A stretch of DNA of 64,000 bases from NCBI GenBank assembly GCA_028023455.1, contig JAQFVV010013063.1:186001-250000 (forward strand), written 5' to 3'. A program made the translations under genes and the position numbers. The stretch's first letter is position 1; each line of letters opens with the position of its first letter. Shown here piece by piece: positions 22,705 through 34,302 of the stretch. The DNA is from Epiperipatus broadwayi. Lineage: Eukaryota > Onychophora > Udeonychophora > Euonychophora > Peripatidae. The notes beneath the pieces were generated by a model that saw only the letters and a list, made by a program, of their open reading frames with translations, did no database searches and was not told the DNA's origin.

Positions 22705-23399
22705 GCCAATTACTTCTATTTATTAATTAAGTTTATTTCAATCATATACAATCTCACCATCATGATATATATATCTATTTAAGAGTATCTATATGCCTTG
22801 GGGAAAATAAAGCGTTCGTCTTACTATTGTTTAAATAATTTTTCAATAAATATTTTTGTCATAGTTTTAAGTATAATTTTTCAAATGTCTTTTGTTTATT
22901 TTCACAACCTCAATGGTGTGAAAATAATTTATATCATATGTATAATGAATTTCAGAATGCTCCCCTCAATCATATGTTAGTCACCACGTTTCTGAACTGT
23001 CAATCAAAGCGTTAATGGCAGTATTATCATAATTCTTTCTAATATTCGATTGGCATTTTAATATTGGACCCACCAAAGATGTGTGTTTATTTGTAATATA
23101 TATTTAACTAATAAAGAGCATATGAGAAATAATAGCATGAATGACACTATGTAATCATCTACCGCTTGCTCATTCACGCACATACTAAGGTATTTAATTT
23201 ATAAATGTATATAAATAATTTTTCATTATATTAAACTATATTTTATTGTCTAACTTATTTGAGTAGTTCGAATTCCTTTTTTTTCTCCACTTCCACATAT
23301 TACAGCCATGCTTCTGTATATTTTAATGTAGTCATAGTTAATAGATGTCTCATTGTTTTGCTCAGCTTTGCTAGTCAGCCAGATTAAGATTAATTCTCA
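22702..23399. other. AT-rich non-coding DNA
   Basis: A 60-codon frame at 22798-22980 is hydrophobic and has no recognisable motif. I treat it as chance. Confidence 0.5.
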
Positions 23400-23409
23400 T
23401 GGGCCATCA

Positions 23410-23500
23410 CTATTATGTTATCCATTAGGTGTTTGATTTGGGGCTTAGAGAGTGGGTTCGAATCCAGGCTTGTACCTACCCTAAATCTTGGGCTTGACTG
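23410..23500 (+). repeat. tRNA-like SINE head
   Basis: A perfect B box, GGTTCGAATCC, lies at 23455-23465, preceded about 36 bp upstream by a weak A-box-like TATCCATTAGG. This fits the internal polymerase III promoter of a tRNA-derived SINE. The minus-strand 88-codon frame here (23390-23656) shows no homology I recognise and is likely non-coding. Confidence 0.45.
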
Positions 23501-23587
23501 GATTTGAAGTACATTTTGTGAGTTCCAGCTTACGTTAGATGGATAAACATATTTTGACCGCCACAATATATTGTAATAGAATTCTTT

Positions 23588-23735
23588 GTAACCAATGGCC
23601 CTAATCATTGGGCAGCCAAGAACTATACCCAACAATCTTGTAACTGAATGCCCCAATCATTGTGGTACCAATAACTATAACCAAAAGCATATTGTGCCAT
23701 CTACATTGTGCACCAAAGACTATAACTGAAATCTG
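23588..23735. repeat. Tandem repeat, about 53-bp period, nearly three units
   Basis: Units start GTAAC at 23588 and 23640 and GTGCC at 23694, each with a CCAAtaACTATAaCC-type core (AGCCAAGAACTATACCC, ACCAATAACTATAACC, ACCAAAGACTATAACT). Units 1 and 2 also share CC(C)TAATCATTG or CCAATCATTG. Diverged and non-coding. It lies just after the tRNA-like head and may be the body of the same element. Confidence 0.65.
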
Positions 23736-26700
23736 GAGCATATGACAACAAACAAAATTAATGATATAACATGAAATTGTTATGATCTAATCTGGTCACA
23801 GCCAGGGTATACCACAAAGTCCTATCATAGTAGTATATGAAAATATATTAGACAAATTTTAAGTATGTAATTTTATTATTCTTCAAAACTTAATTTGCGA
23901 TTTTTCATTGCATGAGATCTTTTGGACAACCATAGACAAGATGGTATAATTTTGTGAAACTATTAAGGATTATGAATTTTAAAATGACATATATGATTTT
24001 TAATACAAATGCTAGTCTAGGTATGAGCTTTGCAATAATAAATAAGCATGGAAAACTTGGGTTCTTTTCTTATAAACTTAAGTTTATAATTTAATAAATA
24101 ACAGTGAGACTCTTGTTATATTGATGAATGACAATTATAACATTAAGCAAATAAATTCAATCATATCATTACTTGGTAACTCTGTTTATAAGTTTATAAA
24201 ATTAATCAATTTTGTATCATGTACTAGAATCAACAACGCAAAACTAAAATGATGGAAAAGGCAAATGGGATTTTATTGTACCTTATATATCATAAACTAC
24301 CGAGGACAAAAGCATTCAAATGTTTTCTCAGAGTATTACTAAAACTCTTATATCATGCTAACAACAGTATGTACTCCAATGTATGCTCTATTCAAAATAT
24401 ATGATTTCTGGTTTTATGAATGACAAATAGCAATGGCACAGTAAATTTAATTATAAATCAACATTTATTTACAATTTTATGATTAACAAATAATTGATGT
24501 AGGATGTTTAATATAATAAATAAATACATAAATAAACAAATAAATAAAATAAATAAATAAAATATCATTCCATTTGCTCATTTCACTAAATATATCATAG
24601 GCACAGTTTATAAAAGCCTAATCATACATTTTATTATCATTTGATTTAATTTATGCCTTGAGAAAACTATACTAAAATTTAACATCAAATCATGAAATAT
24701 CCAATGTGTCAGTTCCAGAACCAATAAATCTATACTATAGACCTATAATAATATAATAAATAATATTATATTTGCAGGAATTAGCTAATATGCAAAGCTA
24801 AAGCAAAATGAAAATTCAAACTTCAGTTCAGATTAAATATTAATTAACAAACAGTTAATCATCATGAAGATAATTTAAATAAAATACCCTGTTACACTTT
24901 ATAACTCAACTTATAAGTTGACTTATAAATGGAAAAAAATGATTTTAGCATAATAATACAAAATACTTTGCCCAAACTTACATTTATGAAGTAAAATGAT
25001 ATTCCTGTGGATGCATTCATCTACACATAGGAATCATACAACACTGAGTGACCTGTGGGTTTATACACTACCATAAAACAACAAATATAATTACACAATT
25101 CTGCAGATTAACCACCAGCACAGGAATGAGTCTAAAATACAGAAAGTGGCAAATAATTAATCTGTGGATTAATCACCAGCACAGATTAATGCTATTTAAC
25201 ATTGTAAAGCAATACTAATATTTACTTCATATTTAAAGTTCAAAAATCATCCTCCTCAATTATTCTAACAATTCAGAAAACACCAGCAATTTAGCAGATG
25301 TGGGTTCATACATAATGAAAAGTGTTCAATAATAAGGACAACTAATATACTGAATTATCTTGCTTAAAATATAAACATAGTAACAATGTAATATAAGTGA
25401 CGTGAGTATAGGAATAGAATCTGGAAAGACTTATAAGACACTTCATGAGAGCTTGACACGCACCATAAATTTATTATTAATTCTCAAGTTTTTTTTTGCA
25501 AGGACTATTCACTTGAATATAAGTCATGAACTTCACATATAAGTTCATATAATAATAAAATTAAAATCAATTCATTTTTACTTAAATACATAAGTTAAAG
25601 TGTACAACATTTTTAGAATACTAAATATGATTCGTGAAATCAATGTAAAAACGTCTTGAGCAATAAGTACACATTACATAAATTAATAATTAGAAATTAT
25701 AGCCGAATTCCATAGATGTGATTATATCTGTTCATTCTAGTTATTATGAGCACTTTTAAATTAATGAATTTTTACGTGGCTTCATGAATATGAGACAATC
25801 CCAAAAGCATGACATGTAGAGTTTAAATGAAAATGTTCTTCATAAGTTATTAAATTCTATATTTTTATATAAAATTGTTCCAAATTTATGAAATCCGGCT
25901 ATATTAATTTATTTATCCACATTTAAATTTAGGAATAATAATTAAAACAAAATAATTTAATAATTCAAAATTGACAATAAAAATCAGAAAGTAGTTTTAG
26001 TTAATTATTTGAAGACTGTTACCATTATTCAAATAGTAAACAAATTAAATAGCAAATACATTACTGGCAGTATACATTTAGATAAAATAATCAATGCTTT
26101 ATTATTTTAAATGATAAGCAGAAATATTAAACCAGCATTTCAATAAACTTTAACATTTAAATTTGATTTTAAACCTCTTCTTTTTTAAAAATAAAGTTTT
26201 CATATCTGAAAAGCTTTTGCAATTAAAATATTTATTTAATGTTGCCAATTTGTATGCAGTAAAATATTTCAAAACATACTGAACTTCTGCAATTAATTCT
26301 ACTTTTAAATCTGAGAGTTCTGACATATTTTTAAATATAAATATTGAGAAAATTATTAGCGATTTGATTCACTTGGCTGGATGGTTTGAACAGATCCTTT
26401 AAGTCTAGCAACTCATACTATTATTAAGTATCATAATTTTATGTTTAAGTTTGTAGGAAAATTTTTGATTAATCTATTTGCTTATTAATTATTTTTAAAA
26501 AAATATGATTAACATATTTTGAATACATTTTATTCTTACACCATTTTTTTTCTTTTTCTAAAACAGGAACGCTGCACAAAATGCTTTCTATGAAACACAC
26601 ATGTGAATTTATTATATTTTTATCTAATAATTAAAAATTACTTAAAAAAATGGTTTTGGAATTGAATGAAAATAATTCCTAAGATTATTTTAAATAAATA

Positions 26701-27000
26701 AGAATTATTATTATTTTTAATCACATTTTACTAAACTTAATGTGAGCTGTTAATTTTTTATAAGCTAAACATATTTGATCCAAATCAGTGGATGGAAAAA
26801 ACAATTTTAAATATATTAAAATAATACAGGCAATAAGCAAGGCAAAATATTACTTATTCTCACCAATAAATTATCTTGAATGCAAGTAAATAGTCTGTTC
26901 AAAATGCAAACCAAGGCCATCAAATAACCAAGAATAAGACAGAGAAATTTTTATATCAGTTATATCAATCTCTATATTTATACTAAAATATAAGGTTACA
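23736..27000. other. AT-rich non-coding DNA, no gene recognised
   Basis: Notable only for a TAAA/ATAAATAA-rich run at 24510-24560, a 14-bp palindrome CAACTTATAAGTTG near 24907, and a direct repeat of about 24 bp around GATTAACCACCAGCACAG at about 25104 and 25166. No coding or RNA signature seen. Confidence 0.55.
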
Positions 27001-27040
<40 letters not shown>

Positions 27041-27050
27041 TATATACCTA

Positions 27051-27088
<38 letters not shown>
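27001..27088. repeat. Pair of (TA)n tracts
   Basis: TA runs at 27001-27040 and 27058-27087 separated by a short CTATATACCTATATATTTT interruption. Confidence 0.95.
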
Positions 27089-27090
<2 letters not shown>

Positions 27091-28812
27091 AGAAAAACAA
27101 ATTAAATAAATGCTCAGAAATGTATATTTATTATATATATAATTAAATTTTAGTTAATTAAATTTTGTATGAAAATAAAAATACAGGTATTTTGAGGTAA
27201 ATAAATAATAAAATGTCAGGAATATGTTAAATTTACTAAATAGACTTAGGCAAATTATAAAACAAAAAAAGATAAATTTAGTTAAAAACATAGATAATTA
27301 AGCTTGATAAATGTTGATAAATGTGGTTATTTATTTACAAGATTAATAGTTAAATCAAATTTGTAAAAAGTAAATTTAATTATAGATAAATAAAATAAAA
27401 TAAATAATTATTTTTAACAAAAGAAATAAGATAATTAACCAAAAAAACATTTAAAGATAATAACAATAAAAATATAAAAAGCTAAAAATGAATAACATAT
27501 ATTATTAATCATCTTAAAAAAAGAAGAGGTTTAATAATTTCTATCATTGAAATATAATAAATTTAACACAATATTATCTGTTTTATATTTCGAAAAAATA
27601 TTAATAATATTTTAAAAAACAATAAAAATTTTATGCAGAGTACCCTTATTAAAGACAACTGGTATATTCAAAAAAATAAGAGAGAGCAAAAAGCAGGATT
27701 ACTACAATATATTTTTATGATAGTGGTATATAATTTATTAATATATGTATTATATATTGTTTTATTTGTCTGCATTTTTATCACACTTATATTTTATCAA
27801 AAAATATTAACTCTTGATAATGATCATATATGATTTATTTCACTGAAAATTTCACAAAAACTTTTTATATACTTTGAAAAGCAGTTGTTTCCATTCTATG
27901 CTACGGGCATTTATTGTAAGAATGAGCAATCAGTGGACATAAAATAACATATTGCTGCAAAATTTCCATATCCAGACTCATTTCCGACTTTTGTCTTCAT
28001 GTATAAAACTAAAATTCAAAGTTAAAGTGATGCTTTATTATATCTAGATGCCATATTTAATCATTTATATTATTCAAGCTAAAATTCTAAAATAAATAAC
28101 CTGAAGGTTTTGAACCAAATCTAACTTGCTTGCATAATCATATAGATAAATCAACATTCCAGTTTTATATAGTTAAGACTTTAAAATTTTACAACAATTG
28201 TAAAGCTAAGAAAGTTAATACTAACAATATTAATATGTAACTCATAATTATTCATGTACTTCAAGAGCAGTTATTTTCATCCTTCTCTACAGCCATCAAT
28301 TACAAGATTGAATAATTAATAAAACTCTAAATTTTAGCATACTCACAACACCTAAAAACACTCTATTTCATGGCTAATCTAAAAAAATGGGTTCCTAAAT
28401 TATTTTTACATTTTTGTTGATATTCATTTGTCTTATTAAAAGAATATAATAAAACTTATTGTTCTTCTACTTTTATATTTTCTATTACCAGAATTTAATT
28501 TGTTGCAAAATTGTTTGGTGATTAATTGACAATCTGTAAATTCAAAATTAGTGTATTTGTTGTATATTTGTAAAATTTATTATTGATATCTATATTTAAA
28601 TTACTGGATAAAAGTGAACATTTAATTGTTTGTTTGTGTCATTATACCTCATCAAATATTATACCAATCTTGATGGATGTTGCATGTTTTTTTTTTCTTC
28701 TTTGTATATAATTTTACCAGGATATAAATTTTGGGACTGATTTGGTTGTGTTTATGGCCATTTTGAATTATAAGAACTGCCCAAAATCCAGGCTGACACA
28801 TCCAAGTAATAA
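27089..28812. other. AT-rich non-coding DNA
   Basis: Contains a 66-codon frame (27633-27833) with a hydrophobic C-terminal half. It has no homology I recognise, and AT-rich DNA yields such frames by chance. Nothing else supported. Confidence 0.5.
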
Positions 28813-29460
28813 ATGACATCAATCAATCTACATATTGTTGTGATCTGGCCATTTGTTACAAAATTGCCATTTTCATCAATAATAATAAAAAAACAATTTT
28901 TATACAGTTGTAAAAAATCTAATCATGTGATTAAAAAATTAAATTCAATTTTCATAGTTTTCATCAATAATAATTATAATAAAACAATTTTAAGCAATAA
29001 TTATAAAACTAAAATACAATTTTCGTAACATTATACTTATCTAATCACATGACTAAAAAGGTTCACAAATATTTTTAATTAACAGTCGTTATCAAAATTT
29101 ACGTCAATCTTTAAAAAATCAAATTTACATTTGCTACTTTATTAAGCAATCTACTTATCACTATTCCTTATCACAATTTACATCAATATTTCAAATCAAA
29201 CTTACAATTTCTAAATACTTAAAGATTATATAACTTCTAAAATATTAATTATACTATATGCCCATGTAAAATAAAGCATGTTATTTTTACTAGCTTATAT
29301 TAAATATTTATAACTTCTAAAATATGAATGTTATTAAAAGTTTGATAAATGATGCGAACAATTTCCAAATACTAAAAGATTATAACTTCTAAAACACAAA
29401 TTATACTATATTCCAAAAGATTATAACTTATAAAATATGAATGTTAATAAATAATGATGG
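28813..29460. repeat. Degenerate short repeats
   Basis: A word of about 45 bp starting TCATCAATAATAATAA and ending with ACAATTTT occurs at about 28875 and 28962. From 29190 a different word, AAGATTATAACTTCTAAAA, recurs with changes near 29222, 29300, 29380 and 29416, twice followed by TATGAATGTTA. These are old, diverged tandem or interspersed repeats. The 71-codon frame at 28813-29028 crosses them and is not credible. Confidence 0.6.
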
Positions 29461-30160
29461 CACAAAGCACCATATTTTTCAGGATGGGGGAAGGATGAAA
29501 AAAGCCCCAAAATTGGAAAACATATTATTTAAAAACCCACATGTTCAATAAATGTGTATTACACCAAGAAGGGATCTCACTAATCCACAATTGTTGATGC
29601 TTAATCTGGCACTGTTTGAGAAATGAAACACATAATTTTCTAAATGTTTCTAGTCTCTATGGTGCTACATCTTCTGATGATCAGAAAATATTGTTGTAGG
29701 TGGGTGATATCAGCATTGGGGAATGCAAATTGATAGTTCCTTCCTGCAATATGTTCACCAGGAAATAAAATCAAACAAAATAGGGGTATGTTGGACCATC
29801 AGGTTACAATATATATAACCAATATTAAAGGTCTTTCTATTGTTAATCTTTTATATTATTTTTTAAAGAATATTTTATACCTATATATAAAAACTGGCTG
29901 TAGAAAGGAGTTTGCTGATAACTGAAAGAACATTTTTTGATTTATTTTTGGGGCCTTAAAGGAACTAACAGGGCAAATTTCTAATATTCACTCAGAACAT
30001 TTTTGTCATTTTAGTTGTTTGTACAGTTTAATTATTCATATAGTAAATGAATATGGATAGGATGCTTACCAAATTTCATCAACCAGCATTATTAATTTAT
30101 TAGCATTTTACCACTAAATTTATAAGCATTTATTTAATATAGCGTATGTTTACAATTGTA
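29461..30160. other. Non-coding DNA with a less AT-rich island
   Basis: The part at about 29460-29800 has higher GC and unique-looking sequence. I find no coding frame, terminal repeat or RNA fold I can name. It may be an old transposon fragment. Confidence 0.4.
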
Positions 30161-30383
30161 TACATTCAAATATCAGCCTTTTAAGCTAATTGTGCATACA
30201 CTTTGCGAGTGTTAATAATAAATGGATACTTTCTCACCAATACAAGCATAGTCATAGGAATAAGAGGATTCCTTTTATTCCTGCATAAATACTATATCTT
30301 GTATTGGTGAGAAAGTATTCATTTATTATTAACACTCGCAAAGTGTATGCACAATTAGCTTAAAAGGCTGATATTTGAATGTA
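30161..30383. repeat. Foldback element with 86-bp arms
   Basis: Arms 30161-30246 and 30298-30383 are near-identical inverted copies around a 51-bp loop. The loop holds its own small hairpin (AGGAATAA with TTTATTCCT). Non-coding. This is the structure of a MITE or foldback element. No clear target duplication was found, so the family is unknown. Confidence 0.85.
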
Positions 30384-30659
30384 CTCTAAATTTATAATAA
30401 ATAAATACCCTAATCTTTTCTCTCAGTTGCCTGATAATTTTTTTACTGAAACATTAAATGAGTTTTCTTGAGGGCAAAAAAAAATGTGCTTGTATAAATT
30501 AACTTTTTTAAAATAGACATTTACAAACATGATAAGTAAAACTTTCCAGGGGACTGTAGTTATAAAAGATAATGTATAAAAGCAAAGGTGCCAAGAATAC
30601 TATTATTGCATGTCTAGGTTGTTTATGAGTATCTTTTATTTAAATACCTATATCTGCTA

Positions 30660-31770
30660 GTCACTTTGAGTAGAAAAGATTACATGAATTGGAAGAAAAA
30701 AATGGATATTGATATATTTTGAACTTTGTGAAGTTAGGAAAAAGATGAAGAGATAATTTTTATGAAATGTGGCATGAATTTTTGACAATGACACAAATAT
30801 TAAAAGGATAGATGATGTGTTATTGATTTATATAAAAAATTAAAAATAACATTGTGGTGATTAATAGGATATCTGACCGAGTGGAATAATTACTTTTTAA
30901 ACTTATTGAAAGATATCAAATACAGTTTTTATTGTGATGCAGGAGTAACGGAATTTTAAATATATATACAATATGCTTTTCATCATGGCAAATAATATAT
31001 TGAAGTTTTCATGGGAGATTTTAATGCTAGAATTAAAAAATGGTTGAAAAATAAATGTGATGTGTATAAATTTCAATATAGTGACAGAAACATTAAATCA
31101 TGGAATGTGCCAAACACAAATATTCTATATGAGAATTCCTTCTTTAATAAAAAACAGTGTTAATATAAATGGAAACATTCAAATGAAGTTACAGCAGAAT
31201 TAGATTATATTTTGACTAATAATAAATAAGTATTTTAAGATTGTAAAATATTTAATAGATTCAATGTAGGTAGTGGTCAAAACTAAAGATACAGAAACTG
31301 TTAAAAAAAGTCAATTTGAATATTGATATTCATAAGCTTCAGAAATATTCCAATGAATTTAAATTAGAACTTGCTAATCATTATAAAATGTCAACTGACA
31401 TTGAAAATGGTTTACAATTAATTGATATCAAGGACAAGATAACTGATACTCTACAAAGAACTGCATGTAAGATGAATGACACAAGAAAACCAATTCATCA
31501 GTAAATTTTTACATAAGACAAAAGATATACGACAAAAGAAAGAATATGAAATTATTTTAAAATGATTTATCAAAAATAATTCACTATCTGTAACTCTATA
31601 AAATTATACAAAAACAGCTAATAATGATGTAAGATAGTATAATTGTGAATTGGAAAGAAAAGCTATAGCAGGTAATAAAAGCTTCAAAAATGTAAAATAA
31701 CATCTTGGTATTGGGAAAAAAGTTATTTGTTTAAAAAGATGAAAGAACAAAACTGTTATCAAAAGACCAA
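30660..31770 (+). pseudogene. LINE (RTE-like) endonuclease-to-RT linker, broken
   Basis: This is the 5' half of a non-LTR retrotransposon coding region. Near 30850-30910 the frames give KNNIV then RISDRVE and FKLIERYQI, matching the strand before the first long loop of AP-type endonucleases (I-S-D-R-V-x-x-L-x-x-K-L-x-x-R-Y). At 31011 the frame reads MGDFNAR, the conserved GDFNA of these nucleases, and at 31194-31228 AELDYILTNNK, the E-I-D-Y-I-L-T-N block, separated by one in-frame stop. A 62-codon frame at 31316-31504 covers the linker, and near 31680-31760 FKNVK, HLGIGKK and ITKR-like words match the region just before the reverse transcriptase. Several stops and frameshifts make it dead. 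The reading is cut at a (TA)n and resumes at about 35700. Confidence 0.78.
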
Positions 31771-31821
31771 CATCATATATATATATATATATATATTGAG
31801 CTGGTATTTTTCTGCCAGCTC
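31771..31821. repeat. (TA)n and adjoining perfect hairpin
   Basis: A TA run (31771-31796) marks the left edge of the nested insertion. At 31799-31821 GAGCTGG pairs with CCAGCTC around a 9-bp loop. Confidence 0.85.
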
Positions 31822-32457
31822 ATAATCATACATATATATACAAACACATTTTGTAAAAATAAAATATATACATTGTAATAAACTTATTTTATTAGAAATA
31901 AATAAACATGCACATATATATTTTGTTAAAATATAAATATCGTTTTATAATACATAATTAAAAATAAATAAATTAACACTTAGTTTTAAAATGGGGATTT
32001 AAGAAGTTAAAATAAATTAGATCGAGATCTTGCTTATTGATAAAAGTTTGTCTTTTGTTTAGTCTTTAAAAAAAATTCATAAAGATAGAAAGTAAGAGAA
32101 AGCAATTAGTTCTATTGTTGGGACTTTGACAGTGAAGGTAGTTTTATGCTATCTATTATGCTGATCAATTGGAATGTTTCTTTGGAATTTTAAAATAAAA
32201 TATAAAATAAAAGAAGAGAATATTAAAGGTGTGAACTGAGACTTTGGAAGAAAAAACTATAATTACGGACTTTCCTTTCCACCCACACATGATCTACACT
32301 GATCGATCAGGGTAAATAAACTTTTTTTTTGTTATAATTTCAAGAGACATTTGCGTAATAGAATTTAAAAAAAAAGAAATAAAAGCCTTTACTTCAAATA
32401 TCTCAAAGTTTCAGCAATAGAAAGGGAGGGATATAGTCTTTAAGTAGATGTACTTAC
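31822..32457. other. AT-rich non-coding DNA inside the interrupted LINE
   Basis: No gene. Left portion of the nested insertion between the two LINE halves. Confidence 0.5.
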
Positions 32458-32471
32458 TAATTTAAATTAAC
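32458..32471. repeat. 14-bp target-site duplication, left
   Basis: TAATTTAAATTAAC is identical to 33497-33510 and brackets the hammerhead dimer element. Confidence 0.75.
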
Positions 32472-32640
32472 TAAACATCACAAGATCACTATCTCATACT
32501 AGCACAATAATTGTTATTAAACAATTCAAAATACAGCAAAACTCTCCATATAGTAGTGCCATCTTGTGCTAACAAGAGCAATCGATGGATGTCAGAAGGC
32601 TTGTGCATAAAATCCCTATCCAGTGCCTACTCATCCAATA

Positions 32641-32682
32641 TCCCCAGACTAGTTTCTGGCTTGTGGACTTCATCAGTGAGGA
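32641..32682 (-). ncRNA. Type I hammerhead ribozyme, unit 1
   Basis: On the minus strand: stem I TCCTCA with TGGGGA (six pairs, one G-U), canonical core CTGATGA, a stem II region (A-GTC, loop, GCC-A) weakened by one mismatch relative to unit 2, invariant GAAA, a minimal stem III made by CTAG, and the GTC cleavage triplet. All core positions are intact. Stem II is the weak point. Confidence 0.8.
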
Positions 32683-33106
32683 ACCTTGGATCTTAGAGCA
32701 CTGCACTTAGATCTTAGGATCTAATGCAACCCTCCAGAACCCACCTTTTAACTCTATTTAACTACAAAACTATGAGAATGAAATTGAAAACACTATTAAT
32801 ATTTTCAATCCAAGCTCAATAGCTTATATAGTCATATGGGTCTGAACTCAATTCAGTACGCATACATTTTGGTGTCTTTGGCTCTTTAACAACCATAGCC
32901 ACCACTATCCTATTAGGCAGGATTGGTGTTAAACCACTAAACATCACATGATCACTATCTCATACTAGCACAATAATTGTTATTAAACAATTCAAAATAC
33001 AGCAAAACTCTCCATATAGTAGTGCCATCTTGTGTTAACAAGAGCAATCAATGGATGCCAGAAGGCTTGTGCATTAAATCCCTATCTAGTGCCTACTCAT
33101 CCAATA

Positions 33107-33148
33107 TCCCCAGACTAGTTTCTGGCTTGTGGCCTTCATCAGTGAGGA
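33107..33148 (-). ncRNA. Type I hammerhead ribozyme, unit 2
   Basis: On the minus strand: stem I TCCTCA/TGGGGA, core CTGATGA, stem II GGC with GCC around CACAA and an A-A mismatch at the base, then GAAA, stem III CTAG, cleavage after GTC. This is the better preserved of the two, with every catalytic-core base matching the consensus. The very short stem III is typical of hammerheads that work best as dimers. Confidence 0.85.
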
Positions 33149-33496
33149 GCCTTGGATCTGAGAGCACTGCACCTAGATCTTAGGATCTAATGCAAGCCTC
33201 CAGCACCCACCTTTTAACTCTATTTAACTACAAAACTATGAAAATGAAATTGAAAACACTATTAATATTTTCAATCCAAGCTCAATAGCTTATATAGTCA
33301 TATGGGTCTGAACTCAATTCAGTACCCATACATTTTGGTGTCTTTGGCTCTTTAACAACCATAGCCACCACTATCCTATTAGGCAGGATTGGTGTTAAAC
33401 CACTAAACAGCACAAGCCTTCTGGAATCCATTGATTGCTCTTGTTAGCACAAAATGGCACTACTATATGGAGAGTTTTGCTGTATTTTGAAATGTT

Positions 33497-33510
33497 TAAT
33501 TTAAATTAAC
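33497..33510. repeat. 14-bp target-site duplication, right
   Basis: Identical to 32458-32471. Confidence 0.75.
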
Positions 33511-34198
33511 CCACATATTTTTTTTTTATTATTTTATTTTTTTTTGGTTACGGCCTATTAATTAAACTTACCTTTAGTTTCTATGATTTTTGTTCTTATA
33601 ATGTATAGATAGGGATAAGAAAAATTGTATATTCAATCTAAGGACAAGTAAAAGATTTAACATTAGAAAGAGGAGGTTTGAGTGCGTTTATTTTTAACAA
33701 ACGCACTCTTATAGTAAGTCGCCCCTGAGTTCACTCATAGAGATATACCATGATATTTGATAAAATATTGTATAATTGGTAAAGTGACAGTGCATGTTCC
33801 TTCGATATTGATACATGTTAAATCTTGATTAGAAAGAAAATAAGGTTGGGGGGGGGTTGATTTGACAAATGCAAGGGAAGGGAATAACCAACAAATAGAA
33901 TAAAGGTATAATAAATATTTCAACAATATTTAAGCGTCGATCTGTTTTGTTTCTTTTTTAGTTATTATAATTAATTCTTATCTTTCATTTTGTAGTCTTT
34001 TGGTGCGTTAAAAAGAAAATAATTTTAAGGTTTGCATTTGGTGATTCCGGTCGTAAATAAATTAACCGTTATTATAAAAATTTTTTATAATACAGTCTAG
34101 GCAGAAATGTTTAGTGGCGCCCTCGAATGGCCACTGTACATTGCAATCTCATAAAATTTAAGAGCGTAACAAAATGTTTTGTTACAATATATATATAT
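33511..34198. other. Non-coding spacer with strong small hairpins
   Basis: GAGTGCGTTT pairs perfectly with AAACGCACTC around a short loop at 33679-33707. GTAACAAAA pairs with TTTTGTTAC at about 34167-34186 next to a (TA)n. A G10 run lies near 33847. The minus-strand frame at 33735-33926 has no recognisable motif. Confidence 0.6.
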
Positions 34199-34259
34199 AT
34201 ATAATTAAAATTACCCCAAATCCAAAATTCAACTAGACCAGCATAAAAATAATATTAAA

Positions 34260-34302
34260 ACACAATCAAAGGTTTCACTGCTACAACAGACTTCTCAAGT
34301 GT
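34260..34302 (-). ncRNA. Hammerhead-like motif, palindrome A left arm
   Basis: Minus strand: ACAC/GTGT stem I, core TTGAGAAG, a stem II hairpin shortened by one base at the loop side, GAAA, an imperfect short stem III. Diverged from the canonical CTGANGA core. Confidence 0.4.

Larger units (their letters stand above)
32472..33496 (-). mobile_element. Hammerhead-bearing tandem dimer (retrozyme or PLE terminal-repeat type)
   Basis: Two direct 466-bp units (boundaries 32470, 32936 and 33402 at ACTAAACA) are about 97 percent identical by eye. They are followed by an inverted piece (about 33410-33496) that matches part of the unit at 32519-32605. Each unit carries a hammerhead ribozyme on the minus strand at the same place, so the cleavage sites are one unit apart. 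The whole is bounded by a 14-bp direct repeat. Tandem units with one hammerhead each, released as unit-length RNA, are the hallmark of retrozymes, and Penelope-like elements also form tandem terminal repeats with hammerheads and inverted 5' fragments. The element is non-autonomous: the paralogous frames at 32511-32696 and 32977-33183 are non-coding artefacts. It lies inside a LINE. Mobilising machinery is unknown, and PLE is my inference. Confidence 0.75.

Noticed and set aside
29673-29692. CTGATGATCAGAAAA as a possible hammerhead core
   Set aside because: No stem II can form between CTGATGA and GAAA.
32511-33183. Two paralogous 61- and 68-codon frames that look like a conserved small protein
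   Set aside because: They are copies only because the 466-bp ribozyme units are duplicated; the hammerhead lies within them on the other strand.
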